Notes: generated by a model from the letters alone, not told the origin. A stretch of DNA of 64,000 nucleotides from Neisseria flavescens (GCF_005221285.1 NZ_CP039886.1:1178001-1242000); one strand, 5' to 3'; positions 25,141-34,961 are shown, counted from the stretch's first letter. Numbers and translations: made by a program.

Positions 25141-26184
25141 TTAGTGATGAATGCAGCTGCACTCTTTATTCATATCAATCACCATGCGGCCGGTAATTTT
25201 ACCTTCGCGCATTTCTTGGAAGATGGCAGGCGCTTCATCCAAAGCACGCAATTCGACTTTAGGTACAACCAAGCCTTCTGCGCCGAATTGGAATGCTTCT
25301 TCCAAATCTTTGCGGGTACCGACCAGAGAGCCGACCACTTCGATGCCGTCCAATACCAAGCGTGGGATAGACAAGTCCATAGACTCAGGTGGCAAGCCAA
25401 CTGCAACGACACGGCCGCCGGCGCGGACGCAGTTAACGCCTGAATTGAAGGCAGCAGCGGATACGGCTGTTACCACGGCTGCGTGTGCGCCGCCGGTTTT
25501 CTCTTGGATGACTTGAGCCGCATCTTCTTTGGCGGCATTGATTACCAAATCAGCGCCGGTTTCTTTGGCAAAGGCCAGTTTGTCATCGTTGACGTCAATG
25601 GCAACAACGTGCGCGCCAAATACTTTTTTCGCGTATTGAACCGCCAAGTTGCCCAAACCGCCTGCGCCGTAAATCGCAATCCATTGGCCCGGACGAACGC
25701 CGGAAACTTTAATCGCTTTATAAGTGGTCACACCGGCACAAGTAATGCTCGAAGCTTGCGCAGGATCCAAGCCTTCAGGGACTTTGACCGCATAATCGGC
25801 ACTCACAATACAGTGTGTCGCCATGCCGCCGTCGGCAGTATAGCCTGCGTTCAATACGGAGCGGCACAAGGTTTCGCGGCCGGTATTACAGTATTCGCAA
25901 GAACCGCAGCTTTGGAACAGCCATGCGATGCTGACGCGGTCGCCGACTTTCAGATTTTTCACACCGTCGGCAACTTCTTTAACCAAACCGATGCCTTCGT
26001 GTCCCAACACGCGACCCGGTTTGTCGCCGTAATCGCCTGCCGCAACGTGCAAGTCGGTGTGGCACACGCCGCAATACTCGACTTCCACCAACGCCTCGCC
26101 GTATTCCAGCGGACGCAGTTCACGTTCAACAACTTCTACATCACCTGCTACATCTTTATTTACTACCACAGCATGCATTTTCAT
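25141..26184 (-). CDS. adhP: Zinc-dependent alcohol dehydrogenase
   Basis: 347 aa medium-chain dehydrogenase. Catalytic zinc ligands are in CGVCHTDLH (near 38) and GHEGIG (near 60), structural zinc in SCGSCEYCNTGRETLC (near 91-106), and the NAD-binding glycine motif in IYGAGGLGNLA near 170. It oxidises short primary alcohols to aldehydes with NAD. The divergent aldehyde dehydrogenase would take the product further. The C-terminus ends CSCIHH. The upstream 340 bases are shared with the divergent gene and hold dyad sequences. Confidence 0.93.
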   Translation of the reverse strand: MKMHAVVVNKDVAGDVEVVERELRPLEYGEALVEVEYCGVCHTDLHVAAGDYGDKPGRVLGHEGIGLVKEVADGVKNLKVGDRVSIAWLFQSCGSCEYCNTGRETLCRSVLNAGYTADGGMATHCIVSADYAVKVPEGLDPAQASSITCAGVTTYKAIKVSGVRPGQWIAIYGAGGLGNLAVQYAKKVFGAHVVAIDVNDDKLAFAKETGADLVINAAKEDAAQVIQEKTGGAHAAVVTAVSAAAFNSGVNCVRAGGRVVAVGLPPESMDLSIPRLVLDGIEVVGSLVGTRKDLEEAFQFGAEGLVVPKVELRALDEAPAIFQEMREGKITGRMVIDMNKECSCIHH

Positions 26185-26421
26185 GAGAGAGTCTCCTAGG
26201 GTGTTGAAAAACTGTTTAGCTATGAATGAGAATACTCCCCATATCCGAAGCCGTCAACCCATAATCTTTTTTAAAACAATAAGTTATGATGTTATACCAT
26301 AACAAAATCTATTTAGCCCGTATAAATTTTTAAATACATTAACAAATGCAATTTCATTTCAATCAAATCCTTTATTTTTCAGACGGCCTGCTACATGAAA
26401 CAACATTGCAAATGTAAATTT

Positions 26422-26435
26422 TGAGAATATTCTCA
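26422..26435. promoter_or_regulatory. Palindrome between adhP and the aldehyde dehydrogenase gene
   Basis: Perfect 14-base dyad TGAGAATATTCTCA. A partial copy, TGAGAATACTCCCC, lies near 26227-26240, just upstream of adhP. Shared sites in a divergent intergenic region suggest a common regulator, not identified. The rest of 26185-26524 is AT-rich, with AAGGAGAC before the ATG at 26525. Confidence 0.45.
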
Positions 26436-26524
26436 TTTTTAGTACTTGAACTTAAAAAGAAAAAAGCATAAGCTGTTTTTCATGGTGTGAAACACCTATT
26501 CCCATTCATTAAGGAGACAGCATT

Positions 26525-28006
26525 ATGGCAAAAGATTTAAATGTGTTTGATAAAGAATACGGCCTTTTGATCAACGGCGAATGGACAAAAGGCAGCGAAG
26601 GCAAACTTTTATCCTCTTACAACCCTGCCAATGGCGATGAATTGGCCAAGTTCACAGACGCAACCGACGCCGATGTCGATGCTGCCGTAGCCGCTGCGCA
26701 AGAAGCGTTCAAAACATGGCGCAAAACCACGACTGCCGAACGTGCGGCCATTTTAAACAAAATCGCCAACGTGATTGACGAAAACGCCGAATTGTTCGCC
26801 CTGCAGGAAACCTTGGACAACGGCAAACCGATCCGCGAAACCCGCGCAGCCGACGTGCCTTTGGCTTCCGACCATTTCCGCTATTTCGCCAGCGTTATCC
26901 GCGGCGAAGAAGGCACTGCGACCCAGCTTGATGCCGAAGACCTGTCTATCGTCTTGCGCGAACCGATCGGCGTTGTCGGCCAAATCATTCCTTGGAACTT
27001 CCCATTCTTGATGGCTGCATGGAAAATCGCTCCGGCATTGGCCGCAGGTTGTACCATCGTCATCCACCCTTCTTCCAGCACTTCATTGAGCCTGTTGTCC
27101 CTCGCTCAAAAAATCAACCACTTGCTGCCTAAAGGCGTGTTGAACGTGATTACCGGACGCGGTTCCAAATCCGGCGAATACATGCTGCACCACAAAGGCT
27201 TCAACAAACTGGCCTTTACCGGCTCAACCGAAGTCGGCCGCCGCGTCGGCATCGCTGCCGCCGAATTGCTGATTCCGTCCACTTTGGAATTGGGCGGCAA
27301 ATCTGCCAACATCTTCTTCGACGATATGCCTTTCGACAAAGCCCTCGAAGGCGCGCAAAAAGGTATTTTGTTCAACCAAGGCCAAGTGTGCTGCGCCGGT
27401 TCGCGCATTTTTGTACAAGAAGGCATTTACGACAAATTCGTCAATGCTTTGGCTGAAGAATTCAAAAAAATCAAAGTCGGCCTGCCTTGGGAAGATGACA
27501 CCCAAATGGGTTCGCAAGTCAATGCCGGACAACTCGAGACCATTTTGAAATACGTCAAAATCGGCGAACAAGAAGGCTGTCGCATCATTACCGGCGGTAA
27601 AAAAATCGAAGGCGAATTGGGCAAAGGCGAATTTGTCGAACCTACTTTGATTGAAGCCAGCAGCAACGAAGCCCGTGTTGCCCAAGAAGAAATCTTCGGC
27701 CCGGTTGCCACCGTGATTAAATTCAAAACCGAAGAAGAAGTCATCAAAATGGCCAACGACAGCGAATACGGCTTGGGCGGCGCAGTGTGGAGTACCGACA
27801 TCAACCGCTGCCTGCGCGTTTCCAATGCACTGGAAACCGGCCGCGTTTGGGTAAACTGCTACAACCGCCTGCCTGCCGGCGCGCCGTTTGGCGGCTACAA
27901 AACTTCAGGTATCGGCCGCGAAACCCACAAAATGATGCTCGCCGCCTACACCCAAGTGAAGAACATCTACATCAGCACCCGTGAAGAACGCGAAGGCTTC
28001 TATTGA
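26525..28006 (+). CDS. NAD-dependent aldehyde dehydrogenase
   Basis: 493 aa. Family marks: IPWNFPFLMAAWKIAPALAAG (near 153), FTGSTEVG (near 231), the general-base Glu in LELGGKSANI (near 257), the catalytic Cys in NQGQVCCAGSR (near 288), and EEIFGPV (near 389). It oxidises aldehydes to acids. Odd point: the usual V-x-K-P-S/A-E segment of the cofactor pocket reads VIHPSSST, with His for the Lys that contacts the cofactor. It is divergent from adhP, so the pair may detoxify alcohols or aldehydes together. Confidence 0.92.
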   Translation: MAKDLNVFDKEYGLLINGEWTKGSEGKLLSSYNPANGDELAKFTDATDADVDAAVAAAQEAFKTWRKTTTAERAAILNKIANVIDENAELFALQETLDNGKPIRETRAADVPLASDHFRYFASVIRGEEGTATQLDAEDLSIVLREPIGVVGQIIPWNFPFLMAAWKIAPALAAGCTIVIHPSSSTSLSLLSLAQKINHLLPKGVLNVITGRGSKSGEYMLHHKGFNKLAFTGSTEVGRRVGIAAAELLIPSTLELGGKSANIFFDDMPFDKALEGAQKGILFNQGQVCCAGSRIFVQEGIYDKFVNALAEEFKKIKVGLPWEDDTQMGSQVNAGQLETILKYVKIGEQEGCRIITGGKKIEGELGKGEFVEPTLIEASSNEARVAQEEIFGPVATVIKFKTEEEVIKMANDSEYGLGGAVWSTDINRCLRVSNALETGRVWVNCYNRLPAGAPFGGYKTSGIGRETHKMMLAAYTQVKNIYISTREEREGFY

Positions 28007-28041
28007 TTCGGTGATTCACATTAATCTGATTTAGAAAATAT

Positions 28042-28074
28042 AAAGGCCGTCTGAAACCTGTTGCAGACGGCCTT
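28042..28074. terminator. DUS-pair terminator between convergent genes
   Basis: AAAGGCCGTCTG and CAGACGGCCTT around AAACCTGTTG; after the aldehyde dehydrogenase gene and the EamA gene. Confidence 0.8.
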
Positions 28075-28101
28075 GCTTTATTCTGTTTCGCAATAAATGC
28101 T

Positions 28102-29037
28102 TTATATCTTCCTCAAAAAAAGCCCCATCACTTTCTCTCCGGCCACTGCCAGCAAGGCTCCGGTCACAACTACCATAGCGCCTACATAGCTGACGATATT
28201 CATATCCGAAGCGGCAAAATAATCGGGGGCGAGATGATGGCCGATGGTGGAAAATATCATGGTAAACACAGGAATCAGCGTGGTGACGATACTGACTTTT
28301 GAAGCGTCCCAATGGTTGAGCGCTTCGCCGAATGAACCATAGCCGATCAGCGTGTTCAGGCAGCAATAGATAAAGCAGCCCCATAAAAACGGATTGCCGA
28401 TATGGGCGATTTGCGACGGTTCGGCAAACGGCAGGAAAACAAAGCTGCTACAAAAATAAATCATGAGCAGGATTTGTTGCGAATTGAAATGTTTGGACAA
28501 AAGTTTTTGCGCCACACCGTAGCACACCCAAATCATGCTGCCCGAAGCCGCCATCATCACGCCAACCGCGTAGCTGCCCAAGCTGAAAAGTTCGCCGAAT
28601 TTATCGTTGAAAAACATGACCAAACCCGTCAGCAAAAGCATCAAGCCAATTTTTTGCCAGTGCGTAAAGGCTTCTTTAAACACGCCTACGCCGACCAAAA
28701 TCATGGTAAAGGGCGAGAGTTGCCACAACACCTGCGTGGTTGTCGGCGAAATATAATGCAACCCCATAGCAACGAGAACGAAGTTGGCAGAAATGCCGAT
28801 AATGCCCAACAACAATAAAAATAAGGTTTGCTTGGAAAATTCAGACGGCCTCGGCAGCTTGCCGGTCAGCCCCAACAACGCAAACAACACCAGCGAAGCC
28901 ACTAAAAAGCGTATCCACACCAGCGTGGGTGCATCAACGGCTTTTAATGCCTGTTGGGCGATGACCGGCAGCGAGCCCCAAGTCATGGTGGCAAGCAGCG
29001 CCAATGAAAAGCCGAGCCAAGGTTTTTGTTTCTTCAT
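28102..29037 (-). CDS. EamA-family (DMT) inner-membrane transporter
   Basis: 311 aa, about ten membrane helices in two repeats. The first begins FSLALLATMTWGSLPVIAQQ with LVWIRFLVASLVL, the second YAVGVMMAASGSMIWVCYG. This is the drug/metabolite transporter fold. The substrate cannot be read from the sequence. It ends EKVMGLFLRKI. It lies 18 bases downstream of recJ on the same strand, so the two may be co-transcribed. Confidence 0.85.
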   Translation of the reverse strand: MKKQKPWLGFSLALLATMTWGSLPVIAQQALKAVDAPTLVWIRFLVASLVLFALLGLTGKLPRPSEFSKQTLFLLLLGIIGISANFVLVAMGLHYISPTTTQVLWQLSPFTMILVGVGVFKEAFTHWQKIGLMLLLTGLVMFFNDKFGELFSLGSYAVGVMMAASGSMIWVCYGVAQKLLSKHFNSQQILLMIYFCSSFVFLPFAEPSQIAHIGNPFLWGCFIYCCLNTLIGYGSFGEALNHWDASKVSIVTTLIPVFTMIFSTIGHHLAPDYFAASDMNIVSYVGAMVVVTGALLAVAGEKVMGLFLRKI

Positions 29038-29055
29038 TTTTCAGACGGCCTTTGT

Positions 29056-30756
29056 TTACGCGGCTTCCCAGTAGTCGATATAAAGCTGCAATTCGAGATT
29101 ATTCCGCCATTCGTTGGCAACGGGGCGGTACACCGTGCGGATGTATTCGGGGATGTCTTCGCTGCAACGCCAAAACATGGCTTCAAATTCGCAACCGTCT
29201 TTTTGCAGCCAGACTTTTTTGTGTTTGCCTTCCGCGCCCAAAGGCTGCTGGCGGACAACATGAAATTCGTCGGTAAAACTCGGCGGCGCGAAGCCCTGCC
29301 CCCAAACGTGTCGGGCAAGGTTCTGCGCCTGTTCCAGCGTAATGTCGCGGGCAGGCAGGCTGCCGTCGGTGATGAATGTTTGCGACAAATCGTCTTCGCA
29401 CACCATCTCGCGCACGGCTTCTTCAAATGCCGTCTGAAACGCGGGGATATTGTGTTCGAGTATGCTCAAACCTGCCGCCATCGCGTGTCCGCCGAATTTC
29501 AAAATCAAATCGGGATGGCGTTTGGACACCAAGTCCAAAGCATCGCGCAGGTGCAGATTGGGAATGGAGCGTCCCGAACCGCGCACTTCGCCGTTGTCGG
29601 CAGGCGCAAACACGATGGTCGGACGATAAAAACGGTCTTTGAGGCGGCTGGCGACGATGCCGACCACGCCTTGATGGAAGTCGTCGCGATACGCCACCAA
29701 AGTCGTCTGACCTGGAGGCAGGGTTTCAGGAAAAGCATTCAGCGCGTCTTGCAGCATAGACTGCTCGATTTCGCGACGTTCGATGTTGAGGTTGTTTAAC
29801 TGAGCCGCCAGTTCCTGCGCTTCCACATCATCTCGCGCCAACAGGCAGGCAATACCGACCGACATATCGTCCAGCCGTCCGGCCGCGTTAATGCGCGGGC
29901 CCAACGCAAAGCCCATATCAAACGGCTGCGCCTTGCGCCAGTCGCGCCGTGCCACTTCAAACAAGGCGCGGATACCGGGGCGCATTTTGCCCGAACGCAT
30001 CCGTTTCAAACCTTGCGACACGAGGATACGGTTGTTGTGATCGAGGGAGACGACGTCGGCAACGGTACCGAGTGCGACCAAATCCAAAAGGTCGCCCAGA
30101 TTCGGCTCTTTCATGCCGTCTGAAAAATAATTGCGGCGGCGCAGTTCGGCACGCAAAGCCATTAGTACATAAAAAATCACGCCCACACCCGCCAAGCTTT
30201 TGCTTTGAAAACCACAGCCTTTTTGGTTCGGATTGACGATGATGCAGTCAGGAACGGTCTCGGCAGGCAGATGGTGGTCGGTCACAATCACATCCAAACC
30301 CAATTCCTGCGCACGCGCCACGCCTGCGATACTGGCGATACCGTTATCGACCGTAATCAGCAAATCCACACCTTGCTCTGCCGCGATTTCAGCCAGCTCG
30401 GGCGTTAAGCCGTAACCGTGTTCAAAGCGGTTGGGCACGAGAAAATCCACTTTAGCCCCCATCGCCGCCAAACCGCTCATACCGACGGAACACGCCGTCG
30501 CACCGTCGGCATCGTAGTCGGCGACAATCAGGATTTTTTCCTGACGCTCAACCGCATCCGCCAAACGGCCGGCGGCGGCTTCGCAGTTTGTCAGCGATTG
30601 ATAAGGCAGGAGGGAAGCGAGTTTGTCGTCCAATTCGGCAGGACTTTGCACACCGCGCGAGGCACAAAGCCGGGCGATTAAAGGATCGGCGCCGGCGGTG
30701 AGCAAATGATTAAAAACGTCGGTATTGACGGATCGGGTTTGGATTTTGGCTGACAT
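29056..30756 (-). CDS. recJ: Single-strand-specific DNA exonuclease RecJ
   Basis: 566 aa. DHH-family phosphoesterase: VADYDADGATA near residue 78, LLITVDNGIAS near 132, VTDHHLPAE near 157 (the DHH motif) and GHAMAAG near 440 (DHHA1). It degrades single-stranded DNA 5' to 3' in recombination and mismatch repair. Length is normal. A dyad terminator lies between it and the upstream lipoprotein gene, so it has its own promoter. Confidence 0.95.
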   Translation of the reverse strand: MSAKIQTRSVNTDVFNHLLTAGADPLIARLCASRGVQSPAELDDKLASLLPYQSLTNCEAAAGRLADAVERQEKILIVADYDADGATACSVGMSGLAAMGAKVDFLVPNRFEHGYGLTPELAEIAAEQGVDLLITVDNGIASIAGVARAQELGLDVIVTDHHLPAETVPDCIIVNPNQKGCGFQSKSLAGVGVIFYVLMALRAELRRRNYFSDGMKEPNLGDLLDLVALGTVADVVSLDHNNRILVSQGLKRMRSGKMRPGIRALFEVARRDWRKAQPFDMGFALGPRINAAGRLDDMSVGIACLLARDDVEAQELAAQLNNLNIERREIEQSMLQDALNAFPETLPPGQTTLVAYRDDFHQGVVGIVASRLKDRFYRPTIVFAPADNGEVRGSGRSIPNLHLRDALDLVSKRHPDLILKFGGHAMAAGLSILEHNIPAFQTAFEEAVREMVCEDDLSQTFITDGSLPARDITLEQAQNLARHVWGQGFAPPSFTDEFHVVRQQPLGAEGKHKKVWLQKDGCEFEAMFWRCSEDIPEYIRTVYRPVANEWRNNLELQLYIDYWEAA

Positions 30757-30788
30757 GACGAAGTTTTTTCAAGATATGATGAGGCTGA

Positions 30789-30819
30789 AATGCCGTCTGA
30801 AAGCTTTTCAGACGGCATT
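30789..30819 (-). terminator. AT-DUS pair terminator after the lipoprotein gene
   Basis: AATGCCGTCTGAAA and its reverse complement around GC; carries the 12-base form ATGCCGTCTGAA. Confidence 0.8.
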
Positions 30820-30824
30820 GCCGT

Positions 30825-31541
30825 TCATTTGTCTGAGGAATTCGAGACTGCAATCAACGCTGCGATAGGCAAGGCCAGCACCGCGCCCACCGCATCCAGT
30901 ATCAACGTGGTGGGCGTATATGCAATATTTTCAAACAACTTGGATTTGTCGGTATATTTTTCCGTAACCGTGTAATAAATATCGACAGGCACACTTTGCT
31001 CAAAATGATAATCGGCGTTCAATTTTTGCGGTGTGGCGTAGTATTTGCCTTTGGCGGATACGCAGCGCGTGTAAATGGTCCGATTGTCGAGTTTGACCGC
31101 TTTAAACTCAAGCTGTTTCAGCTTGGCGATGTCGGCAGGTCTGTCAGTATCGTAGCGCAGGCAAAGACCTCCGGTACTGAAATTCTGGCTGCCGGGTGCT
31201 TCGAGTTTGACCGGCAGGGCTTGGTGGCGGGCATAGCTCGGGGTATCCTCAACTATTTGGAAGGGCTTGTCCAGCCCGGCCTTCAAAATGCCCGTCAGCT
31301 TCGCCGAATCTTCAGGATTGACGACGAACCAGTATTTCCCGCCCATCATCACCAGGCTGCCCTTTTCTAATTGGGCATTGTCTTCGGCAACCACACCGAA
31401 GGCGCGGATTTGGTCTTTGTCAACGTGTTTGCGGGCGGTCGTTTCGCTGAACGGGCTGTTCACACCCCACATCATTACCGTACAGCCGTTCAACATCAAG
31501 GCTGCCGCCAAAACGGCGGCGGTCGTTTTACGGAACAACAT
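30825..31541 (-). CDS. Neisserial lipoprotein, function unknown
   Basis: 238 aa. The ATG at 31541 was chosen because TTGGAGGAT lies in front and it begins a clean lipoprotein signal, MLFRKTTAAVLAAALMLNGC; an upstream extension to 31607 only adds shadow sequence. The mature chain ends with a hydrophobic stretch (LILDAVGAVLALPIAALIAV), possibly a membrane anchor. I recognise no enzyme motif. It is transcribed with darP upstream (47-base gap). Confidence 0.78.
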   Translation of the reverse strand: MLFRKTTAAVLAAALMLNGCTVMMWGVNSPFSETTARKHVDKDQIRAFGVVAEDNAQLEKGSLVMMGGKYWFVVNPEDSAKLTGILKAGLDKPFQIVEDTPSYARHQALPVKLEAPGSQNFSTGGLCLRYDTDRPADIAKLKQLEFKAVKLDNRTIYTRCVSAKGKYYATPQKLNADYHFEQSVPVDIYYTVTEKYTDKSKLFENIAYTPTTLILDAVGAVLALPIAALIAVSNSSDK

Positions 31542-31587
31542 TTTATCCTCCAATCTAAATAACGGCGGATGCCGTCTGAAAATATGC

Positions 31588-32094
31588 CTAAATTTCCCCG
31601 CCCCCATTTTCCATAACGGTTTTCAATTCCTGAAACAGCGCGCGGAAGTTTTTCGGCGGTTTGTTTTGTTCCTGCTCTTTTTTGGTGTTGCGGATCAAGG
31701 TGCGCAATTTTCCGGCGTCGGCTTGCGGAAAATCGGCCATAAATTGTGTAATCGCACCATCGTCTGCCAACAGTCGGCTACGCGCCTGCTCGACACGTTG
31801 CAAAAAGGCATTGTGCGCCGTATTGTCGCCGCGCAGTTTGGCCAAATAAGCTTCGATGGGCGCAGGGTCGGTATCGCGCATCAGGCGGCCGATAAACTGG
31901 GCTTGGCGTTTGAGTGCGCTGTTGGACGTGATTTTTTTATAGGTGGCGATGGCCTCGAACAGCTCTTCGTCCAAGCCGATTTTTTTCAGCGTATCGCTGG
32001 AGAGCTTGGTCAATTCCATACCCAAAGCCTGCAAATCGTTCATCTGCTTTTTCATTTGGGTTTTGCTGACCCATTCGTCTTCTTGTTCAAACAT
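31588..32094 (-). CDS. darP: Ribosome-associated protein DarP (YjgA)
   Basis: 168 aa. Starts MFEQEDEWVSKTQMKKQMND, followed by LQALGMELTKLS, the typical DUF615/YjgA opening, and later RQAQFIGRLMRD. In E. coli it binds late 50S precursors and helps the peptidyl-transferase centre mature. It is divergent from pmbA, as yjgA and pmbA are in E. coli. Two oppositely oriented uptake words lie between them. Confidence 0.9.
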   Translation of the reverse strand: MFEQEDEWVSKTQMKKQMNDLQALGMELTKLSSDTLKKIGLDEELFEAIATYKKITSNSALKRQAQFIGRLMRDTDPAPIEAYLAKLRGDNTAHNAFLQRVEQARSRLLADDGAITQFMADFPQADAGKLRTLIRNTKKEQEQNKPPKNFRALFQELKTVMENGGGEI

Positions 32095-32218
32095 TGTGTT
32101 TCCCTGATTTTCTGAATCCGCCTATTTTATCAGTTTTCAGACGGCCTTTCCGTGCGATTTTTGCAGAGGCCGTCTGAAACGGTTAAAATGCCGCAAAACC
32201 CTGTCAGGAAACCTTTTT

Positions 32219-33550
32219 ATGCTGTTTAACCACACACCGGACGAGCTGTTGCGCTTGTGCGGACACACGCTGGATTTTGCCAAACAATCCGGCGCCACCT
32301 CGGCCGAAGCCGATTTCAGCGAGTCGCTCGGTCAAAGCGTCAGCGTGCGCTTGGGCGAAATCGAACAAATCGAGTTCCAACAAGACAAATCTTTAGACAT
32401 TACGGTCTATGTCGGCCAATGCAAAGGCCGCGCCAGCACTGCCGACTTCTCCGAACGCGCCCTACAAGATACGGTCAAAGCCGCCATCGATATTGCACGC
32501 TATACCGCCGAAGACGATTGCGCCGGCCTTGCCGACGCTGCCTTGATGGCAACCCATATCGGCGACCTCGACCGTTACCACGAATGGGATTTGAGTACCG
32601 AATCCGCCATTGATTTGGCCGAGCAATGCGAACAGGCCGCGCTGTCAACGGACGAACGCATTGAAAATTCCGAAGGCGCATCGGTTCATACCGGCCATTA
32701 CCAATATGTTTACGGCAACACCCACGGCTTTGCCGCACACCAGCAAAGCACGCACCACAGCATTTCCTGCAGCGTCGTCGCCAGCGACGAACACGGCATG
32801 CAGCGCGACTATTGGTACGATTCTTCCTGCCGTCACGAAGACATGGATGCGCCCGAACTCATCGGCAAAACCGCAGCCGAACGGACTTTACGCCGTCTGA
32901 ACAGCCGCAGCGTTCCGACCGGCAGCTATCCCATACTGTTTGACACCACCGTCGCCGTCGGCTTAATCGGCCACCTTATCGGCGCACTCAGCGGCGGCGC
33001 ACTCTACCGTCAAAGCAGCTTCCTGATTGACAGCATCGGCAAACAGGTGCTGCCCGAGTTTCTCAGCCTTCGTGAAGAACCGCATATCCTGCGCTCGTTC
33101 CGCAGCACTTATTTCGATGCCGAAGGCGTCGCCACGCAGCCGCGTTTTGTGGTGAAAGACGGCATAGTCGAAGGCTATTTCCTCAGCAGTTACAGCGCGA
33201 AAAAGCTCGGCATGCAGACAACGGGCAATGCCGGTGGCGCGCACAATCTGTATCTGAACCACACCCACGCCACGCAGGCCGACCTGTTGAAAGAAATGGG
33301 AACAGGTTTGCTGGTTACAGAATTGATGGGACAAGGCGTCAACGGCATTACCGGCGACTACTCGCGCGGCGCGGCCGGTTTTTGGGTGGAAAACGGCGTC
33401 ATTGCCTATCCGGTTCAGGAAATCACCATTGCCGGACGTTTGCAGGACATGTACCGCGACATCATCGGCGTGGCAGACGACGCATTACGCCGTTCGTCCA
33501 ACCAAATCGGCTCCATCTTGGTTTCCAAAATGACGGTTGCCGGCAACTGA
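32219..33550 (+). CDS. pmbA: Metalloprotease subunit TldE/PmbA
   Basis: 443 aa, the non-catalytic partner of TldD in a periplasm-independent cytosolic protease that processes peptides such as microcins and antitoxins. Marks: LGEIEQIEFQQDKSLDITVY near 42 and the C-terminal GAAGFWVENGVIAYPVQEIT near 387, the conserved TldD/PmbA end. The ATG has CAGGAAACC before it. Length is normal. Divergent from darP. Confidence 0.94.
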   Translation: MLFNHTPDELLRLCGHTLDFAKQSGATSAEADFSESLGQSVSVRLGEIEQIEFQQDKSLDITVYVGQCKGRASTADFSERALQDTVKAAIDIARYTAEDDCAGLADAALMATHIGDLDRYHEWDLSTESAIDLAEQCEQAALSTDERIENSEGASVHTGHYQYVYGNTHGFAAHQQSTHHSISCSVVASDEHGMQRDYWYDSSCRHEDMDAPELIGKTAAERTLRRLNSRSVPTGSYPILFDTTVAVGLIGHLIGALSGGALYRQSSFLIDSIGKQVLPEFLSLREEPHILRSFRSTYFDAEGVATQPRFVVKDGIVEGYFLSSYSAKKLGMQTTGNAGGAHNLYLNHTHATQADLLKEMGTGLLVTELMGQGVNGITGDYSRGAAGFWVENGVIAYPVQEITIAGRLQDMYRDIIGVADDALRRSSNQIGSILVSKMTVAGN

Positions 33551-33568
33551 TTGAACTAAATATACAAA

Positions 33569-33606
33569 AGGCCGTCTGAAAGATATCTTTTCTTTTCAGA
33601 CGGCCT
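33569..33606 (+). terminator. DUS-pair terminator after pmbA
   Basis: AGGCCGTCTGAAA and TTTCAGACGGCCT with a 12-base loop. Confidence 0.8.
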
Positions 33607-33637
33607 CGCCGTTATCTACTTCCATAAAAAACACATC

Positions 33638-34807
33638 ATGCATATTGTCGTTATCCCCTCTTGGTATCCTTCTTCCGAAACCGATGTAGACGGAATCTTT
33701 TTCCGCCTACAAGCCCAAGCCCTGCAACGCGAAGGCATGAAAATCGGCATGGTCGTGCCCATGTTCCGCTACTTGAGAAGCCATCCGAAAACCATCTTCT
33801 CGCGCTTCTACGGCCTGCGCCGCCATCAGCAAGGCGGACTCAACACTTACGCCTACGACAGCATGTATTTCTTCCCGCGCTGTCCGGTTGTCGATATCGA
33901 CCGCATCCGCTGGGTCAACGCAGGCATGAAAGCTTTTGAAGCCTATATCGCCGACAACGGCAAACCCGACGTAATTCACGCCCATTGCGTCAACTACGCC
34001 GCCATTTTGGCCTGTGCCATCTTCAAAAAATACGGCATTCCCTATGTGATTACCGAACACAGCAGCGCCATTTCACGCGGCCTTGTCCGCAAAAACCAAT
34101 GGCCGTCCATGCACGAAGCCGTGCGCCACAGCGCGGCACGGTTCGCCGTCAGCCGTGATTTCTGCCGCATTCTCGAAAAAACCTACGCCGGTACAGACTG
34201 GCAATACCTGCCCAATATGCTGGGCGGCAATTTTGAACAGGATTTCGAGTTCCCCGAAAAAGACAATCAAGACTTCACCTTCTGCAGCGTCTCCCATCTG
34301 CGTCACCTCAAAGGCCACGACCTGCTCCTGCCTGCCTTTGCCGAAGCACTCAAAACCTATCCGCAGCTCAAACTCAAAATCGGCGGCGGCGGCGCAGAAG
34401 AAGGCCGTCTGAAACAGCTGGCAAGCGACTTGGGCATCAACCACGCCGTTACCTTTACCGGCGCATTAACCACCGACCAAACCCTAGACCTCATGCGCCA
34501 CAGCAACGCCTTCGTCCTCGCCAGCCGTACCGAGACCTTCGGCGTCGTCTATATCGAAGCACTGTCGCAAGGTTTGCCCGTTATCGCCACACGTTGCGGC
34601 GGCCCCGAGTCCATCGTCACATCCGACAACGGCCTGCTGGTACCAATCGAAAACATACCGGAACTGACCAAAGCATTGTTCACCCTCTACGAAAACCATG
34701 CACAATACGATCCCGTCCGCTTGCGCCAAGATTGCCTGCAACAATTCGGCAGCCGTGCCATTGCGCAACACCTGATCGAAACCTTCCAAAAAGTGCTTAA
34801 TAAGTAG
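33638..34807 (+). CDS. GT4-family glycosyltransferase
   Basis: 389 aa GT-B glycosyltransferase. The N-terminal part begins MHIVVIPSWYPSSETDVDGI. The acceptor side has PDVIHAHCVNYA and VITEHSS. The donor side has CSVSHLRHLKGHDLLLPAF, then FVLASRTETFGVVYIEALSQ and GLPVIATRCGGPESIV with the conserved E-x7-E. It transfers a sugar from a nucleotide donor, in the cytoplasm at the inner membrane. The target (pilin glycan, LOS or capsule) cannot be read; it stands alone between housekeeping genes. Confidence 0.85.
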   Translation: MHIVVIPSWYPSSETDVDGIFFRLQAQALQREGMKIGMVVPMFRYLRSHPKTIFSRFYGLRRHQQGGLNTYAYDSMYFFPRCPVVDIDRIRWVNAGMKAFEAYIADNGKPDVIHAHCVNYAAILACAIFKKYGIPYVITEHSSAISRGLVRKNQWPSMHEAVRHSAARFAVSRDFCRILEKTYAGTDWQYLPNMLGGNFEQDFEFPEKDNQDFTFCSVSHLRHLKGHDLLLPAFAEALKTYPQLKLKIGGGGAEEGRLKQLASDLGINHAVTFTGALTTDQTLDLMRHSNAFVLASRTETFGVVYIEALSQGLPVIATRCGGPESIVTSDNGLLVPIENIPELTKALFTLYENHAQYDPVRLRQDCLQQFGSRAIAQHLIETFQKVLNK

Positions 34808-34819
34808 GCATAAACCATA

Positions 34820-34849
34820 CAGGCCGTCTGAAATCCTTCAGACGGCCTG
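34820..34849 (+). terminator. DUS-pair terminator after the glycosyltransferase gene
   Basis: CAGGCCGTCTGAA atcc TTCAGACGGCCTG. Confidence 0.8.
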
Positions 34850-34961
34850 CCTGCTTCCAACAAGATAAATCTAGTTTAAAATTAAGACAATAACTAAACT
34901 TTTTGATTTAAAATCAGTCCAAGGAAAAACTGTTACCCATAATAATATCCCCACATACATT

